This document shows, one piece after another, positions 54,601-64,000 of a stretch of DNA of 64,000 nt. Each line of letters starts with the position of its first letter. Positions within the stretch are counted from its first letter, which is position 1. Both the position numbers and the translations under genes were made by a program. Source of the stretch: Setaria digitata (taxonomy: Eukaryota > Nematoda > Chromadorea > Rhabditida > Setariidae); assembly GCA_003640385.1 (NCBI GenBank), contig RCAB01000006.1, positions 62,001 through 126,000 on the forward strand, given 5' to 3'. Under the pieces are notes generated by a model. The model did not search any database and was not told the origin of the DNA. It was given only the letters and a program-made list of their open reading frames with translations.

Positions 54601-57273
54601 CAGTATGTAAAATGTATCATCACTGGCAATTGTAACCTGTAAACTGTAACTTAATTTCCTTGCAAAAAACGCATTTATACTACGTTTTTACTCCACTATG
54701 CAAAAATTAAGGCAATTAAAGTTCGTGAATCCAAACTATTTTGAAAGCGCACCATTTCAGAGTTATCAGACCAATAAACATGTTTGGCTGATATTTCTAT
54801 TCGGCGAATCAGTGATCCCGTCTCCCAATCAAAAAAGCATAAAGCATTTGCGGCGCGAGCAGCAATAAGTGGTCCACCTTCTATGCCTTCCATAATCACA
54901 TCAGGACGTAATGTACGGACCTCCTGTAAATCAAAAACTATTTAAATTTTAAAAAGTAATGAGATAAAAAGCACCTCAGCATCATTTGGATTTGAAATTA
55001 AAATGAACCTTGAAGTTCTTGAAAATTTTGATGCTCGATGCTGACTCACGGACTGCATATTCTGATGGATCCGTACTCCACACAAATTCCAAACCCGAGC
55101 CAAAAGCCTGAAAAATTCAAAAATCCACTCATATGTTCCGTTATTTTATTACTACCCGAATACAAAGACCGCGTGATCTTACTTTCTAGACTGCATTTAA
55201 AATTGATAGTCATAAACTTCCAACTTTCCAACCAACTTATCAAAACTGTGGCTGCCCTGCCACTTGAAATCTATCCCGCAACTTTTGAAATACCTTATTA
55301 CGCAAAGCCATCGCAGTGTAAACAATGTATTCACCATCACCACAAGCAACAACATAACGTCCGTTAGAGTTATGAGTCAATGTCTGTGGGTATATTTCGC
55401 ACGACCCCACATCTTTTATCGATAAAGAAATGCGCTCACCGTCTGCAATAAATAGTTTCGAAAAATTGGAAAGTTATACAACAAATTTAAAACAAATATC
55501 AAATGCAGGAGATAAAAGGTAACAGTAAAAAAGGCGAAAGATTAATTGAGAAACAGAATGGATGGACAGGCTTTAGAGAAGCCGTTAGCGAAATGGCAAG
55601 AAAAATAACAAGGGCGGAATAAAATGAGAAAAATCGAAATCGAAGAAAATTAATACATGGCAGCTACGACAATTGTGCAACACGACACACTCACAAAATG
55701 ACAGTTGCTTAAAATAAATAAGCAACCTTGCATTTGGTCCAAGGTAGCAGCATCAAGTGTTTTCAGATTAGCCTGTTGCATTTCAGAATGTCTAGCCCAC
55801 AAAATCTTTCCGCTTGAATCCATGCTGATAGCCGGCTCTTCCCTACCCAGTTTGACCGTAACCGAACCTTCATCGTAACCGATAGCAATAGTATTTGAAC
55901 CTCGTAAAGCATGAATGCACCAAACACGCTCAAGGCCGTAATTGAGAGTTGTCTCCAACCTATATGGTATATAACGATATCAATAATGAATAATTTTGAC
56001 GCACTACAATTATTTACTATGAGTCAGAACAACAAAATGTGCATTATGACAAACCTATATGTGCTGGAATGCCACAGCCTAACTGTAGAATCTTCTGAAC
56101 CAGTAATAATAATTGGTAACTCAGGATGGAAGCAAACCGCTGATACATTTTGCGCATGTCCATCAAGAGTGGCAACACACGTTTTATTCTGGTAATCCCA
56201 TATTTTTACAAGACGATCATCTGCACCCGAAACTAGGTATGGTCTATCACCGCCATGATAATAGTCCACACAATTCACTCCTTTTTCATGACCTTCCAAA
56301 GTGAAATTTGCTGTAGGGCTACCAAACTGCCAAACTTTCACTGTTTTGTCAAGAGAAGCAGTTGCAAAGGTATTATTGTCTTTTGGATTTATAACCAACT
56401 GCATTACATAGTGGGTGTGGCCTGAAAGTTAACAATCAGAGCAGATGAACTAAATTAACATGAAGTTAACATTAATATAGGGAACAATATTTCCTTGAAA
56501 TCAAAATTTTCAGTCCTGTTAACAAGAAAATTGAAGGAACAACCTTCGAAAGTCTGCTTCATACTCCATTTATTATCCCAATCCCAAAGTTTGATTAGCA
56601 TATCATCACTCGAAGTTAGGATGAATGGTTGAGATGGATGGACAGCAATGGAACGCAGATAGTCGGAATGCGCTTCAAACTGATGTACTCGTTCCAGGGT
56701 ATTATAATTGAAAATACGAACATGCATGTCGTCCGATCCTGTTATTATCCAATTTTTTCGTGGAATAAATTTTGCACATCGTACCGGTAGTTCACAAACC
56801 TAATAGTTAAACTACATTAGTAAAAGACGATTCGACAGATTTATCCTTCGTATTCTGATGTCCCATTATGCTGTCAACCGCTCATTATACAATGCTGTGG
56901 TTTAATGGTTTAAAATACCTTTGTCCCCATTTTTATGAAATGTTTATAGTTTCTAAAGCATCAAGGCAACATCTAATTAAAAAAGTAACTATAAAAGTCA
57001 AATCATTTTACACCATTTAAGAAGTTTGATAAGTCGGAAAAAATATTAAATCTTAAGGTTTGAGTAACGATTCAAACACGACAATCCTAAAATGTATGAA
57101 TAGTCAAAAACCTCAAAAGACTTGACAAGCTGTTGATTCTCGTAATTCCATACATGGACATTCCCATTGTAAAGCGCCACAAGCATCCATGTTTCGGTTG
57201 GATGTAAATCAACGCATTTAACACGATCTGACCTTGCCAACAATTTCTTTTTCACATCCAATCGTAGAGGCAT
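51251..57273 (-). CDS. copb-2: Coatomer subunit beta' (beta'-COP, COPB2)
   Basis: Seventeen minus-strand exons total 3237 nt, giving 1078 residues. The start [19 protein letters not shown] at 57273 matches the conserved N-terminus. The first seven-bladed WD40 propeller (residues about 1-300) includes [56 protein letters not shown] and [11 protein letters not shown] second propeller (about 300-600) includes [18 protein letters not shown] and [15 protein letters not shown]. The alpha-solenoid holds [17 protein letters not shown] and [17 protein letters not shown]. The tail is divergent, Ser/Thr-rich and ends acidic ([13 protein letters not shown]...LENDE). Beta'-COP is part of the COPI coat and recognises dilysine (KKxx) cargo for Golgi-to-ER retrieval. 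Exon 11 begins with about 21 extra residues that an alternative acceptor at 53697 would remove. The gene is transcribed divergently from the Phafin gene. Confidence 0.95.
51601..51635 (+). repeat. Poly-A run (A35) in the last beta'-COP intron
   Basis: An uninterrupted run of 35 A lies in the intron between the last two beta'-COP exons (51374-51721); it reads as poly-T on the coding strand. Confidence 0.9.
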
Positions 57274-58435
57274 ATTCCAAGAAGCCTACAACTAACTATA
57301 ACCTCTACCGTAAGACAAAAGATTTTCGCCAGCCTTTTAATAATGGATAAGAGGAGGAATAAAGTGAACACATGGTCCTACTAAACTTGAAAAATACATG
57401 AAAGGAGAAAAAGTAGACATTAACTGTAATGGAACTTCCAAGACATGCAACTTGAACGCTCCACCTCATCTTCTAACTACAAAAATATATCGTAAGTACA
57501 AAAATCCACGTCCGCTAAACGAGATGTCAGAAAAAATTTGTCGAGGTCCTGAGATGAAAATGTTACGTCTCACCCAATCAATCTTACATTTTCTCGGCCG
57601 AACTATCTTTAATGAACAGCGACTCATGGTCCTTGTCATACTTTTGTTGAATAGCTTCTGGATTAAAGAACCGGTGGAACTCGAGAACATGTGGATGGGA
57701 AGTGGAGGTGGCGGAGTATCAGGAAAATAGGAAATAATAAGGGTGAAGAGGGGTATGGTGTAGGCTGACAAACATGAATTGAGAATCACGTGAATGATGG
57801 AAAGAAATTCACTATACACCTAATGCCATCACTAACCCAAAACTCCAACAGACAAGGCTACAGCGACAAGTACCACCAGAAGACAGCAGTAACTCTCGAA
57901 ATGTCACATATAGCATAGGCTCAAAGGCGAGTTGCCAACTGTTTCTGAACGCACAGAAGTGCATATATAGTGGCAGGAATTACAAGAGCAGAGAGAACTA
58001 CAGGCAGCGTAGGACGACGTGGTGCAACGCGTTTTGATGGAGAGTGCGTGAGACAGACAGTGAAGGAAGCCTAGACCCCGTATCTCCGAGGTAGGAACGT
58101 TTGTGGACGTCGCGCTGCTGTTCTGCGGTGCAATTTTAATTTATTAGAGCGAAAAGTTTTAAGAAGGTGGTATATGATTAGGAAGAGCTGTGCTATGTCA
58201 TGTATGGTTGGTTGCTTGTAGGCCCAACTGTATTTCTCTTTTCATGGTTGTCGATATTTTTTGGAAGATTTTCTCAGGCTGGCTTTTTTCTCGGTCCTTC
58301 TGATTGTTTCGGTCGTTTTTACTGACAAAGCCATTATTATATACAATTGATTATAACTTGCACATCAAGTTTTAGGACAGTTTCAGATTTGAACTACATA
58401 ATAGTTATTGGCGACTTATTTGAAACAGACAGTCA
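57274..58435. promoter_or_regulatory. Divergent promoter interval shared by beta'-COP and Phafin
   Basis: The start codons of the two genes face away from each other across 1.16 kb. Open frames here (57398-57730 and 57466-57819) are short, overlap on opposite strands and show no domain. The part around 57950-58130 is less AT-rich, with a TATATA near 57964, and is the likeliest core promoter zone. A shared or bidirectional promoter is an inference from orientation and spacing. Confidence 0.45.
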
Positions 58436-60664
58436 ATGGTCGATCGCTTAGGTTTGTTCTGATTGCTTATAATTCAAGAAAAAGACAATTCCATTAACTA
58501 AAAGGATTTTGGAAATTTGATTGCGGAATATATTAGAGAATTTGCGAGTGAAGTTTATGTGTAAAAAGATTCTCAGCTATGGCTAAAATGACAAGACTTA
58601 AACTTGGCTGTTTGAAGACTTTAAATAAGCTCAGTTAATGTCCCACCAGTTAAAAATGTGAAATAGTTTAATCATTGTTAAACCAGATATGTCTGCCTAT
58701 CTTGTAACACTTTTATCTGAATAACTTTCTACGTTTCGCGCATTTATCTTCCATCTGTAATCTAAAAGTGGCATCTTCCTTGCAGTAAACAGCGAGGTAA
58801 ATACTCGCCGTATTTTAAATGTTGAAGCATGTTTCGGTAGCAATGGTCAACAGTTAACGGCATATGGACGAGTTTTGGTTGGTGAAGGAGTACTGGTGAA
58901 AATGTGTAGGTGAGTAAAGTACTGTATTCAGAAAACTTCACAGGTGGACAATAAAAAAGGACTGGAACCTGAAGGCAACCCTTGTCTTAATTTAGAAAGA
59001 AGCCCAAACAGCGCCAGTTTTTTCTTTTCAACGATATTTTGGTCTATGGCAATATTTTAATCTCAAAAAAACGCTACAATAAACAGCATGTAATTCCACT
59101 GGAAGAAGTGCAGTTGCAAGATCTTGAAGATGAAGGCGGTAATTTGAATTTTCTTTTTATTTTCTGTTTTTAGTTTTATTTAATCAGTGGACTGATTTCC
59201 TCTAATTTTATTTAATCAGTTGGATTAGTTTGGTTTTTTTTTTTTTTTTTTTTAATGAAAGCGTGTTTGTGACTTTTCCTTTCTTAAAAAAGTGACCGAA
59301 CTAAATTTAAGAAATCTAAGCATTGTTTTTCCAAACGTAGGATACAAATTATGATTGATTCGTATGCAGTTGTGTTTATTCTGTTCTTTTATTAAGATAT
59401 GAAGAATGGCTGGCTTATCAAAACGAGATTGAAGTCGTTTGCTGTTTTTGCAGCAACAAGTACGGAGAAGAAGGAATGGATTTTACATATTGAGCGTTGT
59501 GTACATGATATTCTCACCAAAGGTAAAATACTCCTCGATGTTTTCCAGTTTAGTTAATGGATTAGTTGATTTGAAAACGAATTTTATTCAAGAAACTGGT
59601 GTTGTAATAACATTTTATTTTCAGCGAATGTTCTGGTGTTTAGTAAAATTAGTCGTATTATATTGTTAAGTTGTTTAAGGTGGCAAAAAACCCGCAACTG
59701 AACATGCGGCAGTTTGGGTACCCGATGGTGAAGCAACCAAGTGTATGGCATGTCAGAGGACACAGTTTACTGTGATACAGCGTAGGGTGTGCCCTCAATA
59801 ATCCGATTTCAGTATAGTAACATCTTTTTCGAGATTGTTATGTATTTAAAAAATTTTTTTTTTGGAAAAGGGCTATGATTTTATCATTAAATGATTGGCA
59901 CTCTGCATTGGAACTGCCAGAAGATGTGGCTCTATTACAGAGCCAATAACTATTTTTCCCATAACGCAGGAATTGTTTCTAGTGAACATGCTGAAAATTA
60001 GAAATCAGGAATTTTGGAACGAAATGATGACCAGAAAAAAGAATAGGATCAAAAACAAGCCAGTTCTTAGGAATTTACGTTTGAGTGATTCGTTAAAAAC
60101 CAGTAATTTTCAGCACCACTGTCGTGCCTGTGGTAATGTCGTATGCGGCGCGTGTTCCTCTCATAGTTATCGTATTCCTGTGAGCAAAAGACCCGTTCGC
60201 GTATGCGATGCTGTTGGTTTTATTCACACAACACTAGTTCTTTCCTTCTCCTTTTTTTTTTTTTTTTTTTTTTTTTTTTCTTACAGTAAAATTATCCCTT
60301 TTTTTGTTTAAGTGCTTCGCGAAATTTGTATCGAAGGATTCTGGACATTCAAATGCAGTTACTTCTGGACGGGACATGCTACAAGATGGATCAAGTGATT
60401 CTGATGATGAAGATAAAAGTGTTACTTACGACTTGCAGGTTTATTCAAGAGTTAAAAGTTTTTTAAGACAACGGAACTCCGACATTTGTCGAGTTTTCAT
60501 ATGAATTCATCTTTTTGAAAATTCGTGTGACTTTTTTTTTGTGTAATATGTTCCTAGCTTTTATTCAAAAATGTTATATTTCCTTTCAGCCAACGTTTTA
60601 TAGCAGAATTGGCTGTAGTGAGGAGAGAAAAAGTGAACATCCTACATGGACCAGTCGTTCTTGA
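58436..60664 (+). CDS. Phafin (PH and FYVE domain protein, PLEKHF1/2 family)
   Basis: Eight exons are modelled: 58436-58451, 58786-58909, 58996-59138, 59397-59522, 59680-59786, 60114-60212, 60313-60438 and 60590-60664. They total 816 nt and 271 residues, close to human PLEKHF2. The tiny first exon encodes MVDRL, and the joined start MVDRLVNSEVNTRRI is nearly identical to human Phafin2. The PH domain (about 34-132) includes CRKKPKQRQFFLFNDILVYG and NGWLIKTRLKSFAVFAAT. The FYVE domain (about 148-213) has all signatures: WVPD, the CMAC pair, RRHHCRACG, VVCGAC and RVCDAC. An acidic tail (SSDSDDEDK) follows, as in the human protein, then a 24-residue extension. Phafins bind PI3P on endosomes and act in early endosome fusion, macropinosome maturation and autophagy. 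Intron 6 carries a T28 run near its acceptor. Confidence 0.94.
60252..60279 (+). repeat. Poly-T run (T28) in Phafin intron 6
   Basis: An uninterrupted run of 28 T lies about 30 bases before the acceptor at 60312. It may act as an oversized polypyrimidine tract; a shorter T20 run lies in intron 3 (59234-59253). Confidence 0.85.
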
Positions 60665-63600
60665 AACCGGAGACTGTAATCATTTATAAGTAATGTATAG
60701 TAACGTGTGAAGAGCACTATCGGTAATTGTTTTATAATTCGCATTTCTTATCCTGATGATGATGCCTTAATTCATTCCACACATGATGAAAGTGCTTCAT
60801 TTTGTTTGTAAAATTTATATATCTTTCGAAATGTATGTGCCACATTGCTGTCAGATTGTGCTGTTGTTTACTTCCACCTGTATTATTTAGTTGTTCCAGT
60901 TTAACAGTGCTATTTACTGTATCTACGGTAGGATTACCACATTTTAGTGCTTATTCTTGCTAGTTACCTAACCATTATTGTGAGTAAAGGAAAGGAAAGC
61001 TTTCAGATACTTTCCACATACATTCGAACAGTCAGATTGAGGTGGATGAGTACTTCAAACTATTTTTCATAAATTTTTTCCACTTTTAATAAACGATGTT
61101 CAAGAAAGAAAAGAAAAATGACATATTTAGAGTACATTTTTCATTTAAAATTTCTTGTTTTCATATGTTCGAAATATAATCTTGTCTTCGCTGGAATCCA
61201 TTCTCACTTATTCGTATTCGGGGTTATCAGGATGTAGGAATATATAAATTACTATTGTTTTATTCTGCTCAGATAAATATAAATACGTTTTCTCCTGAGC
61301 CATTTACAATGTCCTAAACAGAATAAAAGTTGAGCATTTTTGATTGTTGGAGGTATCTTCACTCGGATTTCATATTGATACGATTTGTAATTCCAGACTA
61401 GAATTGCCTCATCGTTGTTTTTATGGGTACTTTATTTGCGACCGATTAGGAATTAGTGCAGGAGGATGGGCTTTTCGTGAAATTTATGCTGTATAATTCT
61501 AGCTTCTGTGAGAGAACACGGAAATGTGGACTGATTGGTTAACATTTAAAAGTGGCTTGTGAGTTTGGCTTTCTTTCTGTACGTATGACTTTGTAATTCT
61601 AGCAAAGTAGTCTGCATAAAGTGATGGTTCTTCAAGTAAGTTTGACATTTGAAGGCCGTCTTTCCTCACTGAAACCAAGTGAAGATACCTGTTGGTTGTC
61701 CGGTAAGCCTGAGATAATGGTTACAATGGTCCATAACACATGTGTGCGAGTGTAACGTGTAGCTCTGATGTTTTCTAACAAAACGTGTTAAATCGGTTTA
61801 GCTGTTGAGCAGTTACTTCCTCGTGGTATTTGTTATCTGATGTGTGGTTTTAATGATGCTAGTCTCCTTTAGTGAAATTTTTGTCTCGGAAAAAACCGTG
61901 AACTTTGGAGTGAAAAAAAATTCTACACAGAAGAGGGGTCTTTTTGATTCTTTTCTCGACATATATATAAACACATGTCCTCTTGCGGGACCAATTAATT
62001 CCAAAAAAATTGTAAATATGCAGGAGAAGCAGTTTAAAAAATTATCTAGAGAAGAGGACGACACCCTGAAATTGTGAGTAAACCTAACGAAATTAGTGAG
62101 TGAAATTGAATTCCATTCATTACAAAATTCAGAGTTCTCGAGATCGAAGTTTTGTCTCTACACTGATGTTACGAAGATCGTGAGCTATAGATGAAAAGAT
62201 CCAGAAATCAGTTGCCGTCAAAAGTGAAGATTTCTCTTTCTGTGCAACTGTGTGGGCAGTGAGCACACAAAGATGAATTGGACTATTTCAAACCGACTGA
62301 CTTAAAAAAAATTCTGTTAGAAATGCAGTCTGTTGAGTAAGCTCTATGGATGAGGACGAAGCACATGTGAGGAGCGCAGCAAGATTGAATTTATTCATGT
62401 AGCTGCTACAGCTTTCAGTTCCTCATTTTTACACAGTGCATTTCTTCTCTAATCGAATCAGTAAACTATTAGTTTCACCTCCGATCAACTTCAGTTACCT
62501 TGAGCTTCTCAATCGCTTCCGGACTTTTCAGTTTTTATAACTGCATTACATACTTCGATATATATTTAATCCTTAGCACTTCGCAACTTCTAGAATTACT
62601 ATTATACCAAGTCAAATTCTTCAATGATTATCAGTCTATCGTACTTGTGCTTTCTCTCTATGGGCTTATTAGCCCATTATCATCAGCTCAGTTTAATAGG
62701 TTTATTAGTTTATTACGTAATTCTTCATCATTTCTTCCATCAATTTCCAAATTACTTTAACATGGGTTTTCAAGTGAAGTTAATATGGAATGTATGACAG
62801 TGGAACAACTACTCAGTGACAAAACTTTCATTTTTTTGAAGCTTACTCAGACTTCTGCAGGAAGGTAAACTTTCATTGGAACTACATTGTTTGAGATATC
62901 AAGTTTGAATCTTAAAATAGATTTCATTCAGTCACTTGTTACGTGTGTCTCCGGTTTACTGAAAAAGGGGCAAAATTTGGGTAGATTTATTGAACCCCAC
63001 ATATCATTTTATCATATCATGCTTAACTAATAAATCCTTGAAAGTGGATAGATTGAACATAAAAGTAAAAAGCTTTACATTTGCAGAAGTTATCACTTGG
63101 AAGATAGCATATCAAAGAACGGTTACCTTGAAAGTTGCTTCCGAATCACTTAAACTAATTCATTCCAGTAGTCAAAGATTAAGGATGAAGCACTCGTACT
63201 GTTGAGGAACACCCAGGAATAGTGAGGAATAATATTGTTGAGTGGGCTGGAAGGATTTCAGTTATAATGAGACACGTAAGACTATGCTTTAGATTTAGTT
63301 TAAAAGTAATCATAAATAGGTATATAAAGAGAAGATAGCTATTTTCGAGTTTATGAAGTTTTCTCATGCTTTGAAATAAAACTTTTCCAGGCTATAAAAT
63401 TATGTTAATGATATATCTTAACAGCACCGAAATAAATGAGTTTATTTAGTCACGTAGTTGAGATCGTTCTCCTCAGTTTCTGGTGATACCGATGCTTCTG
63501 AACAATTTCAAGGTACTCATGCGCCATTAGAAGTTTGCTATAACTAATTTTTATTTTTGATCTATTTCTTTTAGAGATTGCCCAACTATTATCAGTTGTT

Positions 63601-64000
63601 CATTTACTAGAAACAAAACTAACTTGAAGCTTTGATAAGCAATAAGATTTAGCTAGTGAATATAATTTTAATCAATTTCGACGTGACTTATTTTTTATTT
63701 GCATTATAATCATTAAGGACATTGTTTTCTCAAGTCTGGAGCATGAAAATGTTTGGCAGTTTGGACATTGCCCACCAAACTATTCTTTATACAAAAATAA
63801 GCGAAAGGAAGTTTTGTTGTTCAACTTTGACAGAATGAAATTCCAATATTCCTATTAATGAGATCTGTTAAATGTGGTATCAGTTGCAACTTTATTACTT
63901 TTTTTTGGTTTTGTTCCCGAAGGCGAATAAAATCCGAACTTCTCTTTTAGTTCACTATTACATCATCGTCAGCTTAGTCTCATTTGCTTAATCGTTTATC
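60665..64000. other. 3' flank of Phafin and mostly non-coding sequence
   Basis: Candidate polyadenylation signals AATAAA lie near 61088 and 61320 (+). Beyond about 61.4 kb I see no exon chain with recognisable protein. Open frames at 62500-62760 and 62990-63205 have low-complexity or membrane-like composition without splice context. One possible small exon (62018-62073) is listed separately. Confidence 0.5.
62018..62073 (+). other. Possible small exon of an unknown gene
   Basis: ATG at 62018 opens a charged peptide MQEKQFKKLSREEDDTLKL that runs into a consensus donor (AAATT then GTGAGT) at 62073/62074. The same segment also has an acceptor-like ATATGCAG ending at 62023, so it could instead be an internal exon of 50 nt. 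REEDDTL resembles the start of a Myb/SANT repeat, but the match is far too short to name a family, and no following exon was found in the remaining 1.9 kb. Confidence 0.25.

Noticed and set aside
57398..57819. Overlapping 110-codon (+) and 117-codon (-) open frames between beta'-COP and Phafin
   Set aside because: The two strands are open over the same interval, neither peptide shows a domain, and the position fits a promoter and UTR.

Overview
This is nuclear DNA from an invertebrate animal, most likely a spirurid (filarial-type, clade III) nematode. The window is AT-rich, the genes are cut into many small exons by GT-AG introns with pyrimidine-rich acceptors, and several proteins have nematode-style architectures. 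The clearest is a p120/delta-catenin carrying N-terminal fibronectin type III domains, as in C. elegans JAC-1. A two-finger GATA factor of the ELT-1 type also fits. I assigned the species group by recognising proteins, not by a search. I saw no viral, bacterial, CRISPR or transposase signal and no tRNA or rRNA gene.

Layout. (1) 822-4631 (+): 3' half of a KIF21-type kinesin (klp-12-like), with the coiled-coil end and a seven-bladed WD40 propeller; the motor lies upstream of the window. (2) 5980-7601 (-): small ATF4-like bZIP factor, convergent with the kinesin, with a probable extra upstream exon at 8949-9010. (3) 9638-9853 (-): isolated coding-looking exon of unknown ownership. (4) 10033-13334 (+): MOCS3/UBA4 (adenylyltransferase plus rhodanese), carrying one reading-frame discrepancy. 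(5) 16582-24592 (+): JAC-1-type catenin, 28 exons, 1253 residues, ending in a PDZ-binding tail. (6) 24593-39208: 14.6 kb without a convincing gene, containing two GC-richer islands. (7) 39209-45467 (+): GATA factor, 7 exons, 395 residues. (8) 45468-51250: intergenic, with a strong 47-nt hairpin. (9) 51251-57273 (-): coatomer beta'-COP, 17 exons, 1078 residues. (10) 57274-58435: shared divergent promoter interval. (11) 58436-60664 (+): Phafin (PH plus FYVE), 8 exons, 271 residues. (12) 60665-64000: mostly non-coding, with one possible small exon.

I built the exon models by hand from splice consensus and family similarity. The summed exon lengths of the kinesin fragment, bZIP gene, catenin, GATA factor, beta'-COP and Phafin are all exact multiples of three, which supports the junctions. 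The UBA4 model is the exception. The genes are not an operon: spacing is kilobases and orientations are mixed. They share only broad cell-biological themes: membrane traffic (beta'-COP, Phafin), cytoskeleton and adhesion (KIF21, JAC-1), transcription (ATF4-like, GATA) and tRNA thiolation (UBA4). I found no clear novel multi-gene system. The best leads are the paired GC-AG introns and PDZ tail of the catenin, the hidden upstream bZIP exon, the beta'-COP alternative acceptor and the intergenic hairpin.
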